Source: Hermatobates lingyangjiaoensis (lineage: Eukaryota > Arthropoda > Insecta > Hemiptera > Hermatobatidae). Taken from it: a stretch of DNA of 64,000 nucleotides. The translations under genes were made by a program, and so were the position numbers. The notes under the pieces are model-generated. The model was not told the origin of the DNA. It did no database searches and saw nothing but the letters and a program-made list of their open reading frames with translations. The DNA is taken from contig JAPFBL010000008.1 in assembly GCA_026182355.1 (NCBI GenBank), forward strand, positions 1 to 64,000, in the 5' to 3' direction. This document shows positions 52,440-62,458 of this stretch, piece after piece; position 1 is the stretch's first letter, and each line of letters begins with the position of its first letter.

Positions 52440-55190
52440 GATAGATTCAGTGAATAACTCGTGTTGATAAAGCACAAGGTAATGAATTAATGTTGAGGTT
52501 CACCATGCTTGTAATATTAATACAAGTTAATGCTTGCAATTCATTAATATAACAGCACTGTCACCTGTTGGAACATTCTGCAAACAGACTGCTCGTAATA
52601 AAATGTCTGTGTGTTTGACTGACTTCAGTGCCATGTCACGTACAATATAGCCTTCTAAGTACATTCTCTAGTTCACACGTGACCAAATTACGGTCAGAGG
52701 TCAGCTGTGAATTATACCAAGTTGAAATTTTGTTGACTGTAACGTACTTCGAGGTTTTACCACCATTAAAATATAACTTTTTTTCTAAATATTAATTCAA
52801 ATGTCTTAGTGTGAACAGCTGTGGATGTAATTACAGTGAAATTAAAATTTAAATTTATATTGACATTCATGACTCAAAGAACAATAAACACAAAGCCTTT
52901 CAATGATAATCATTCTGTAATAACAGATGCCTACATCAGCTGACAAAACGAAAGTAATAATTGGGTGACATTTCTTAACGTCATGTAAACATTACGTCTG
53001 ACTAGATTCTTCAGCTATAAGGAAGCTCTAAGTTATATTATGACTGCTCAGATTAAATGCATTTCTGCTCTAATTGATGGTCAATTAAAATAATACATTG
53101 TTTAGAATAATCTAATAACAAACAGATTATAAAATTCGCTGATTATAATTCAAAGTTAATTAAATCTTATAACCATGAAGACTAAACTCGTTTGCATAAT
53201 AAGCTTAAAATTCCTACCATCATCCTAATTATTTTTCTTCCTTTATATATATCAGGTTTTGAAGGTTATCTATCACAACTCGAACTCCATCCCAACTAAT
53301 GTTTTGAAAATGAATAGTTTGTAACAATAATTAAAATAGTACTCACGATAAATATAATTGCTTTAAAATGATATCATATTAAATCTATGATACGAATTTA
53401 CAATTAATTAGTCCATTTCAATCAATAAACATTTTGAATGCATTGTTAACCATATTCAATTACCGAAAGAATTATACTTATATTTTATTGATTTTGCTGA
53501 CCTCAATAAAACTATAAAAAAAATGTTTTTCTGTAAAAAGAAAGTGTACACTCTAATGCAAAAGAGTTTAATGAATATCTCTTACTGTGCAAATTCTACA
53601 AAAACAACATAAAATGAAATGTTTGTTCCAATTCCATTTGTTTTTCTTAATTTAATTTCTTTCACTTAACTATAACTTTTAGACGACCACGGCATAATTA
53701 TGTATTTATTCAAATAGTAAAAGTTTTGCAATAAAATATCTCAAAAAATGTACCATTTTAGTTTAATTTTTCTAACTAAAGATATTTCGTGTTTTATATT
53801 TATCTAATGTATCCTATTTAATGATTAATAAAATTGAAGAGATGAAATAAATCGGAATATTTGTCATTTCATATCCTGAGTTCCATAACATATCATTTTA
53901 AATTGCAATGGTTTATTTCCAACTTTTCTTCTAAAATACAATATTTTTTAATAAAAGAGTAATTTTTATTACTTAAATTTCCCTTAATTATACATAGATA
54001 TTTGTTTGTAATCAAAATATTTTTTAGTACAAAAATGTTATTCTCACTTAGTACTCAAACATATTTACATCCTATAGTAAGTAACATTACTCCATTAAAA
54101 AAATGTTATAATAAACAATTGAATATTAAATAATTAAAAAATAATTCTATTATATTCGCAAATACCAATTATATTTATTTATTTCAACACATATGAACTT
54201 CAATTTTATTGCAATAAAATAAATAAAATGAATCAGTTTTTTAAATGTATTATTTTTGATGATATATTAGGCATTTTAGAAAAATAAATCAACTCATTTT
54301 ATATTTGAAAAGAAAAAATGAATTATAAGTTCAGTTTTTAAATATATAATTTTTAATTTTAATGGGAAATTTTACATACAGTAATTGCTCATGGCTCTTC
54401 ATTTCATTTTGTCGATCATGGATTTATGTTCGGTTGAATTCACCAAAGAACGATGTTGATCGAGAGAGAACGAGGAAGTTAACCATACGAGGACGCGGAA
54501 AGTTTCAAGTTAACTGAGAGTCAGGTGGATTTAAAGCTTGCACTACTAGCGCTATGACAATTATCGGAACTAATCCTCTGATCAAGGTATGTTCATCTAT
54601 TTTAAATAGCTACCAGTGTCAAATTTGACAAGTTATTCCAGTCTATCATTAGGGACAACCCCTTAAAACTGACAAGAACATTACAGAATAAATATTGTAA
54701 ACGTATAAAAAATTAAAGATGGATACCTATTAGATTAAGCTACTCAAGAACACTGTATTCCGAAAAAGTAACTAAAAATTCTTCAGAGATTTGGTAGCAT
54801 TCAGAAATGAACAGTCGGAGTTCATCACCTCCGACTTTTATCAAATTTATTTGAAATCTTCAGGGCTAAAAACTATCGCAAATTAATATACCATATTAAC
54901 ACTGCTTTTTTTTTCATAGTATAATTTGTTCTGTCGATTGTGTCAGCAGGTCTAATAAATTTAAAACAATTTCAACGGTGATGTAAGTATTCGTTTATGA
55001 ATATAACCGAATCCTTGAGGAATATTTATAGTTATAATTTTAAAATAATGACATTCTCTGGATGGTTCCCAGTGAAAATAACATATCCAGTCAAAATAAG
55101 AGGTAATGCAATAACAAATAGCATACACAATATGGTATGTTACGAATAACCATCAGACATTTTAAAAAAATAAATAAAACATTATTTTAA
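52440..55190. other. Long AT-rich stretch, no repeats recognised
   Basis: The longest part of the window without a recognisable mobile element. If a host gene touches this window, it is most likely here (see 54554-54586), but there is no supported coding sequence. Confidence 0.4.
54554..54586 (+). other. Speculative exon end before a splice-donor-like site
   Basis: ATG at 54554 opens an 11-codon frame (MTIIGTNPLIK) that stops being contiguous at CAAG|GTATGT (54586/54587), a good donor. The 54420-54590 stretch is also richer in GC than its surroundings. There is no homology evidence. Confidence 0.15.
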
Positions 55191-55199
55191 AAGCATAAA

Positions 55200-55640
55200 C
55201 AAATTTTAAATTTGAAATGCCTATAACTTTTTAGGTAAGTTAAAAATTTTAAACGGATTTTGAGTCTAAGTAATAAAAGAAACGTATTGTTTGTACATTG
55301 CTTTGAACTGACTTCTTTCAAGTTATTTTTATGTTTTATGCTTGAGAAGAACCGAATCCATGTTTAGAAAAATTTCTGTCAGTGTGATTGTCTGCAAAAT
55401 TTTGTTACAAATAAACTCAGCCACCATAGGGCACCGCGAGCTGAAACTTTGACAGTAAATTGGTGTATGTCTAACTTAAAACCTAAGATTTAAATGCATA
55501 GAAATTAAATGTAGAAGCGAAGTTATGAACTTTAAGGCTGTGTTTCGCTAGCTACACAGACATTTTTATTTTGAAAATATACAAGTGTTTTTAGGTGCCT
55601 TATATTATAGCAAGTAGGTATTGTTAGTTGTTATAATATA
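55200..55640 (+). mobile_element. Helitron H1 fragment, opposite orientation
   Basis: Reverse-complement match to 51945-52330: TTAGAAAAATTTCTGTC, AAATAAACTCAGCCACCATA, AGCTGAAACTTTGACAG and AAGCGAAGTTATGAAC. Ends not found. Confidence 0.55.
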
Positions 55641-55779
55641 TAACAACCGGTGAGTAAGTGTATAACACTTACCACCAAGCGGGAATTAATTATTAACTTA
55701 CCTCCAAATTAAGTCTTAGTTTGGCTCTTCATTTCCTTCCCTCCCTTCCCGCTTGGTAGAAAGTGGTGGGGTACTGGCT

Positions 55780-55945
55780 GCGGTCTCCGAGTTCAGTCGC
55801 CGCCCTGTCTTACTGCGGGACTCTTCGCTCTTGGCTTTTCACACCTCCTGATGACGACAATGGTCGAAATTCAATGTGAATTATGTCTGTGTCTTTCTGT
55901 GTGTTTCCTTCGTTTTGAGTTTATTTTATATATATATATATATAT
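55780..55945 (+). mobile_element. PLE 3' end, GACGACAATGGTC family
   Basis: CTGATGA (55848-55854), free C, GAC-AATG-GTC, GAAA (55866-55869), then TTCAATGTGAATTATG and the CGTTTTGAGTTTATTTTA end before (TA)n. About 5 bp are missing after GAAA compared with 40938-40975. Confidence 0.6.
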
Positions 55946-55949
55946 TCAA

Positions 55950-56180
55950 AGTGATGGCAGCTCTGCACTCACGACGTTTTATTATCTGTGATTCTAACCT
56001 CCAGGCTCCTTTCATTGCATTGGTGGTTTGCCAATATACTATCATCAGGTTTGCCAAAGACATTTAGCAATACATATTCGGGTAAACAAAAGCCATTTGA
56101 TAAAATAGTCTATATATAGTTAAGGTACTTTTATAAAACGAACTTTCAGCGCTCATATGTCATCATCGGGTTAACAGGTT
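55950..56180 (-). pseudogene. PLE N-terminal scrap, third family
   Basis: The minus strand of 55955-56010 reads RLESQIIKRRECRAAITL, resembling the N-terminal PLE segments at 12125 and 44375. The minus strand near 56140-56175 has CCGATGA but no clear hairpin. Confidence 0.4.
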
Positions 56181-56299
56181 TTTAAACATACATATTAAAA
56201 CAGAAAAAACTAAATACTCACAAGTATAAAACTATACTGGGTATGTAAAATAAATTCTCAGTGACAACACACACAAATGAGATCACATAAACCCACTAC

Positions 56300-56368
56300 T
56301 ATATTTAGACTGCATTGTCTCGCATGGAGAGATGTGTCATTCAAGGAGACAAGGATATCTTATACAAG

Positions 56369-56405
<37 letters not shown>

Positions 56406-56665
56406 ATACCTTATATAATCTCCTTTTATATATTTATTCTTTTCTTTCGAATTTCCCTCCAGTTCTCTTTGATTGCTTCATATATACCAACTTGTATTGC
56501 TTATCTGAATTTCTGTTTATATCAGATACTTCAGTTTTCGCTTGCTTTCTGAGTTGCTCACTTCAAATGCTTGATGACGTATGGTCGTATGGTCACCAAA
56601 ATAACATCCTGGTGAGTTTTTGTGAATTCTTTGTGCGTTTTCCCACTGTGATTTTATTGTATTTA
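56300..56665 (+). mobile_element. PLE 3' region, diverged
   Basis: CCAACTTGTATTGCTTATCTG and TTTCTGTTTATAT match 15700-15760; ends with TTGATGA, a decayed hairpin and CTGGTGAGTTTTTGTG. Low-complexity open frames. Confidence 0.45.
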
Positions 56666-56669
56666 GTTT

Positions 56670-57650
56670 GTTAAATCATTTTTAAACACATGTCACAACA
56701 AACACACATATCTCCACGCTTAAAGAAATCACCACAAATTAGAAAAGAAAAAATAGTTTAACCTTTCAATGTTTTCAACAATATTTCCGAAAGTCTTTAG
56801 AACTTTATCATGTTTCCATCAAATTTGCGGTGATTTCTCTAATAGATTTATGTTGATTGTAAAAAGATGTTATAAAACAAACTATACCAAACAGTTTCTT
56901 TGCATCCTCTAATACAAACAAATCCAAGAGCAAATTACATGTTATTTTACCCTGAAGGCTTTTCTGAAGTAGAAGATCAATCTGTTGGTAGTTTTAAATG
57001 TATCAAAACGTTATTGAATACCTATATTTTATAAGTTATATTTAAAAAAAAACCTGTCAAACAAGATTGTTTGGCTGATAGAGACTGTGTAATTTGATGG
57101 AGGATGTAATTTACTGATTAGGGACTTGAGGTATTGGGTGTCCGTACCGTAGCAATATCAGCTATCCTCATTTACAGCCGACTCCTTAAGCCCGTTGAGA
57201 GTATAATCACAGTCTTTCAAAGACCACTCGCTGTCATTTTATCAAACAGAGTATATTGCCGAAATTTAACAGAATTAAATTTGTTTAAGCCAAAACAAAA
57301 GTTGTTTTTATGCATTAATCTATTTACTACTAATATAATAGTTCATTGTGTTACTCTGGAAATAAGAAGAAAATAAAATTAAAAAATCCGAAATTATCTA
57401 CACTCAATTTTATTGAAAAGAAACCAGCAGTCAAAAATAATGGATCATCGATTTTCTTACTTGGTTGCTATAATCTTACTAATGATCAAAATAATGTGAA
57501 GTTATATCTTACGAAAAATTAACTAAAATATTGTACTTGTTGTTTTGAAAGTGAACTCTTATATTTTTATAGGCTTTTACTTTTCAGTGATGTTCAAGGG
57601 ACGAAGAAGTTGGCTATTTTCTTATTTGGCACTGAATGTAGTTATGAGAG
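56670..57650. other. Spacer, nothing recognised
   Basis: No feature recognised in AT-rich sequence. Confidence 0.4.
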
Positions 57651-57654
57651 AGCC

Positions 57655-58560
57655 AGGGGGCAGGGTAGTCTGGTGGCATTGTGCAACCCTCTGGACTGGT
57701 AGATTTGGGGTTCAATACCCATTCTGACACTGCATTTGTCACGCAGGAGGTGAAAGAAATCTTGAGCACGTTGTCCCTCGGAGAAGACGTTAAACAGTCA
57801 GTGGCATAGCAATAATGCCGCCCCCCACGCTGCTCATGAAAGTCTTCAAAATATTTATTTTCACGAAATTACAACCAAGGAACTAATATTAGACTGCTGA
57901 TCTTAGAACCATTTTTATATATTTACAATACTCCTATACATATACAGTCATCATCAAAGGAAACCAAAAGAGTTTATAAAACAAAGACATATTCAAATAT
58001 AACAAAAAAAGTTAAATTAAATTAAGTAGCTACTGAAACAAATATAATAAACTTTCAACCCTTTTAAAAAAATTAGTTTTGAAAAAATTAAAATAATTTT
58101 ATTGTTAATTTGGAAATATTACAGTTAAAAAATCCGTTAAAAACAATATTCCACACATAAAAACTATTACGACCTGAAAAACTTATTTTGATATAAAATT
58201 TCAGATTTTTTGTTAGCTTTTTATTGTTTATTTTTGTTTTTATTTTCTATTTTTACAGCCTAAAAATGACTCCAATTGGTACGAGCTGCTGCCCCCCCCC
58301 CCCCCCCCATGCTACTGTAAACAGTTGATCCCAAGACTGGGCGATGTCAGGTACTCGTTAAAAATTCCTATTGTAAATACACTTGAAATGTCAAAATTTA
58401 GGACTCCCAATGTAGAATTTCCATTGTAAACCACCTCTAACCACCTTTAACCACCATTGTAAATATGTATAATAAAGGACGAGTGTTTGCTCCATGTATG
58501 TTCTCTCGATAGACTACCACTGCAGCCTAACCTATGGGAGACCCACATTACCTAGTTGTT
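57655..58560 (+). repeat. SINE split by a hAT MITE
   Basis: Head GGTAGTCTGGTGGCATTGTG and GGGGTTCAATACCC (57660-57720), body to 57798, then the hAT at 57799-58317, then body from 58318 (TGATCCCAAGACT) and type-1 tail (CTACCACTGCAGCCTAACCT) near 58520. Confidence 0.75.
57799..58317. mobile_element. hAT-like MITE nested in a SINE
   Basis: Ends CAGTGGCATAGC and the complement of CAGTAGCATGG, flanked by TAAACAGT on both sides (57791-57798 and 58318-58325), a perfect 8-bp duplication. Shorter relative of 48261-49001, with a C-run at 58291-58308. Non-coding. Confidence 0.85.
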
Positions 58561-58714
58561 TCTACATTGGGAGTCATGAAATATATTCCACTGAGTTAAC
58601 TAATACATAGTAGGGATATTTAACAAGGGGCTTACATTGCTCAGTCTCTGCATTTTACATCCTTTCCATTCGGATAGTGTGCACAGAATTTTCCATCCCC
58701 TGCATCTACAGCAA

Positions 58715-59045
58715 TCTTCAGTACTAAAGCCGAGCACACACCTGTAGAAATACTAAAGTCTGATCTTCAGTACTAATGGCAAACACGCACCCTGTTACAT
58801 TACTATTGTTGACTCCTAATCTTCAGTACAAATGTACACATAGTACTGTTATACTACGCCTGACCTCAATCTTCAGTACTAATAGTAAACACACACCCTG
58901 TTATACTACGCCTGACCTCTAATCTTCAGTACTAATGGTAAACACACGCCCTGTTATACTACGTCTGACCACTAATCTCCAGTACTAATGGTAAACACAT
59001 GCTGTGTTATACTACGCCTGACCTCCAATCTTCAGTATTCAAGGT
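58715..59045 (+). repeat. ~53-bp tandem repeat, about 6 copies
   Basis: Unit AATCTTCAGTACTAATGG then TAAACACACGCCCTG then TTATACTACGCCTGACC; first copies are diverged and longer, later ones regular. Immediately precedes a SINE. Confidence 0.8.
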
Positions 59046-59114
59046 CAACCTTTAATACTGAAGGCGTGTTAGATTACGCCTGATCAGACAACTAAAATCT
59101 TAAACTCTTTCCCA

Positions 59115-59420
59115 GCTAGGTTAGCTCAGTGGTTAACGTACTCACCTCTGCGCTGATAGTCCTCGGTTCAATCCTCACCTGGACCTCGATTTAATCACGC
59201 GGGAGAGTTAATGTCCTTCAGAGAGGATGTTAATCCCTCGGTCCCGAGCCTCTACGATGTCAGATACTCGTTAAAGATTCCTATTCGAAATGCACTTGAG
59301 TTAAGCAAAATTTAGGACTCTCAAAGTAGAATCTGTAGAATCACCGATCAAACAAAAAGCCGGTAAACGGTTGACGTTATCATCTGCCAGGGGATCAGAT
59401 GGAAACAATAAAAAAAACCC
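59115..59420 (+). repeat. Full-length SINE, tail type 2
   Basis: A-box GGTTAGCTCAGTGGTTAACG, B box TCGGTTCAATCC, standard body, then a tail AGAATCACCGATCAAACAAA and GGTTGACGTTATCATC ending AAACAATAAAA. Same tail as 18360-18445, different from the type-1 tail. Confidence 0.8.
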
Positions 59421-59424
59421 TTTC

Positions 59425-59860
59425 ATTTAAACCAAAATATCTTGCCAAAAAAAAAAAAAATACCTACACACACTCTGCGGCACCTAACTGATGAAGAATT
59501 CGATCGATTACATCAGTAGCCTGTTGCATTCCTTTTAATGATTTCATTAAAAATATACTTCAGTGAATGTTACTTTAATATTAAGATACTTTTAGCATCA
59601 TATTGTAGTTATTTTTTTATAAACTGTAAATTTTTATCATAATTGGCATAATAATTGTAGACAATTAAAATAAACAGCTCATTATTTTTAACAGCTTGTT
59701 TATTTTTAATAAACATGAGTGTAGACCACTCCTTTTTTTTTTCATTTTATTTTCTCAATGATTTCTTGAGACAATGTACTCTTTCAGTTAGAACTAATAG
59801 TTTTTAATATATTAAAGTGTAAAAAATATATTCTGATTCTATTTAAAACAAAAATATACA
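59425..59860. other. AT-rich spacer
   Basis: No feature recognised. Confidence 0.4.
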
Positions 59861-59861
59861 G

Positions 59862-60233
59862 TGTCAGAGGCTATTTATACACTGTAATAGGATATAAACT
59901 TATCATTCCCGAGACACAATCTCCTCTACTCGCCATTTTTAAAACTAACGTTCTATATTTATTACCAAACAAAAGCTTTTATCATTAATTTCTAATTTCT
60001 AAAAATTCTTTATTAATTATTAAGGACGTTGTAATGTTCTAAGGTATGACAGGCAGTCAAGACTACAAAATTCGTAAATTGCATTTCCTTTATTGTTTTC
60101 AATTTTTGTTATTTTTGTCTCCTTGTTGTATTTTTAAATTTTTTTTTTAAATCTTAGATTATTTTAGTGGTTAAGTTAGTAGTATTTGATGGAACGTTTT
60201 ATAATTTTTATATACTTTGTTGGGTTTTGGTAC
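59862..60233 (+). repeat. Possible 5' LTR of the BEL/Pao element
   Basis: Starts TGTCAGAGGCTATTTATAC and ends before TGGTGACC (60234-60241), which resembles the primer-site start of BEL elements. The other LTR lies beyond the window, so the boundaries are inferred. Confidence 0.35.
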
Positions 60234-60640
60234 TGGTGACCTTGTAACGGGGACTGTAGAGTGGGGGTATATGCCCCACTACTTTGTGAGTCTAGTCTGC
60301 GACAGACCATACACTGGAGTGTTTCGTTGTGTTACATTATATTCTCTACACAAACATTTATTTGGTCCTCCAAACCGCGATGAATCAGTGACCGCGATAT
60401 CGACATATCCGCCGGTTTACGTTTCAATTTGATTGACATTCGAGTTGGCAGTGTTATACAGTCTGGACTTCCAGTAACGGGACACCTAGTGTATCACCAC
60501 TTCAAAACGGCCGAACCTTTGGATTCCTTTTTACTTGCTCATAATTATTTTATTATTGTTTTATATCTTATATATGTGTTTGTATATATTCAATTTAGGA
60601 TTAAATTGAGGATTTGTCTGAATTTTAACAATAGTTCACG

Positions 60641-62458
60641 ATGGTTGGTGGCAAGACGGAACAAAAAATTCTTATTCGAAAGAGGGAGTTAATGAAAGAT
60701 AAGCTAACGCGTTTAGAGTCATTCTTAAATTCACTCGACACGGATGAAGGTGTGCCTGAGTTAAAGGTACGATTATCTAAAATTATTCCTTTGTGGGATG
60801 AATTTGACGAAATACAAACATCCATAGAATTATTAGACGGTGATGCTGCACTCGAGAGAGCAGGAGAAAACTATAAGGAGCGAAATGAATTTGAAACTTT
60901 TTATTCGAAGACAGTTTCTGCTATTGAAAATTACATCAAGGTCAACGATACTCCAGATAATACTAAAGATAATATTAAACAAGATTCTCGAAAGGGTGAC
61001 GACAGTCTTTCTAGGGTCAGTTTGCCTCTTATTCATATACCCGAGTTTGATGGTGATTATGAAAAATGGCTCACGTTCCGTGATACTTACATAGCTCTAA
61101 TTCACGATAATAACAGCCTGTCCCCAATACAAAAATTTCATTATTTAAGATCTTCCCTCAAGAAGGACGCGTGGAATGCTATTGCTAATATAGAAACTTC
61201 TTCCGCAAATTATGAGGTCGCATGGAGCATACTCACCGATCGTTTTGAGAACATCAAGCTCATTACGAATAAGCATATTAAATCCCTTTTGGACTTGCCT
61301 CGTGTAGAAAGGGAGAGCGCGACTGCCCTACGCTCTTTACACGACGGTCTCATAAATCACCTGAATGCCTTAAAAACACTAGGCCAACCAATTCAACATT
61401 GGGACGCAATATTGATTCACATTATAACATCTAAGCTGGACTCCAAAACGCTGTGTGAATGGGAATCTCAGTCCTCACCCAAGGAGCTTCCCGCCTTGGA
61501 GACATTTATAAGCTTTTTGAATGAAAGATTCCAAGTCTTAGAATCCATAGAGTCCAGTAAACCCGGCTCTACAAGAACAGCATACTCTACTCCCTCTAAG
61601 ACCCCAATTAGTTACAAGTCCGAGTACAAACCTAGGTCTTCTGCCTCATATCTATCTTTCAATAGGAACAAATGTCCGCTTTGTTCGCAAGATCACCCAT
61701 TGTTCCAGTGTAAAACATTCCGAGAACTAAATGTTAAAGAACGCCTGAAACGAGTGCAAAATCTTAAAATTTGTACTAACTGTCTTCGTTCTATGAGTCA
61801 TACAACTCAGCAGTGTGGCTATGGTCATTGCAAGCACTGTGATAAAAGGCACAATTCATTGCTGTGCTTAAAGAATAGCAATAATTCTGAGAGCCATGTG
61901 CAAACTGCCACAGCTACTATAACAACTAATCTCACCAGTAGTAGTACTGTGCATCCTACTAACGTCGTTTTATCTACTGCATTGGTGTCAATTTTGGATA
62001 ATCATGGACAGATACATCATGCCAGGGCTCTTCTAGACAGTGGTTCGCAGTCCTCGTACATGACAGAATCGCTTGCTCAAAAACTTCGACTTAAGCGCAA
62101 ACACACGAATATATCTATCTTAGGTATCAGCAAATCAGTATCTAGGGTGTCATTTGTAGTCAATGCCGTTCTGAAATCAAGATTTGGTAACTACCATCAA
62201 AACGCTGACTTCTTCATACTGCCTAATCTTACTCAAAACCTCCCTATTCGACCTTTAAATATAAATAAAATGACATTACCTCAGGGTATTAATTACGCAG
62301 ACCCTAATTTCCATATTCCTAGTAGGGTCGACATCCTTATTGGCGGAGATATCTTTTGGGATATATTAGAGATCGGTAAAATCAAACTTATTGATCAAGG
62401 ACTGTTTTTGATCAATCTTGATCAATCAAAATTGATCAATCTTTTGGTTGGATTGTAG
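60641..62458 (+). CDS. BEL/Pao gag and protease
   Basis: 605 codons. A charged N-terminal coiled-coil-like segment (residues 1-110) is followed by a DUF1759-type Gag domain (about 128-300, starting IPEFDGDYEKWLTFRD), zinc-binding cysteine clusters (about 345-410: CPLCSQDHPLFQC, CTNCLRSMSHTTQQCGYGHC, CDKRHNSLLC), and a DUF1758 aspartic protease with ALLDSGSQSSYM at about residue 463. ATG at 60641 is the first in frame. BEL/Pao elements normally have one gag-pol frame; here a 14-bp insertion near the end shifts the frame and gives an early stop at 62456-62458. Confidence 0.85.
   Translation: MVGGKTEQKILIRKRELMKDKLTRLESFLNSLDTDEGVPELKVRLSKIIPLWDEFDEIQTSIELLDGDAALERAGENYKERNEFETFYSKTVSAIENYIKVNDTPDNTKDNIKQDSRKGDDSLSRVSLPLIHIPEFDGDYEKWLTFRDTYIALIHDNNSLSPIQKFHYLRSSLKKDAWNAIANIETSSANYEVAWSILTDRFENIKLITNKHIKSLLDLPRVERESATALRSLHDGLINHLNALKTLGQPIQHWDAILIHIITSKLDSKTLCEWESQSSPKELPALETFISFLNERFQVLESIESSKPGSTRTAYSTPSKTPISYKSEYKPRSSASYLSFNRNKCPLCSQDHPLFQCKTFRELNVKERLKRVQNLKICTNCLRSMSHTTQQCGYGHCKHCDKRHNSLLCLKNSNNSESHVQTATATITTNLTSSSTVHPTNVVLSTALVSILDNHGQIHHARALLDSGSQSSYMTESLAQKLRLKRKHTNISILGISKSVSRVSFVVNAVLKSRFGNYHQNADFFILPNLTQNLPIRPLNINKMTLPQGINYADPNFHIPSRVDILIGGDIFWDILEIGKIKLIDQGLFLINLDQSKLINLLVGL

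Noticed and set aside
56140..56180. Hammerhead-like CCGATGA...GAAA on the minus strand
   Set aside because: No convincing stem II, and the first core base pair partner is changed.
57545..57727. Short open frame of 60 codons
   Set aside because: It overlaps the SINE head and has no supporting feature.
59115..59190. Genuine tRNA gene
   Set aside because: A and B boxes are present but no cloverleaf with acceptor stem forms, and a shared SINE body follows.
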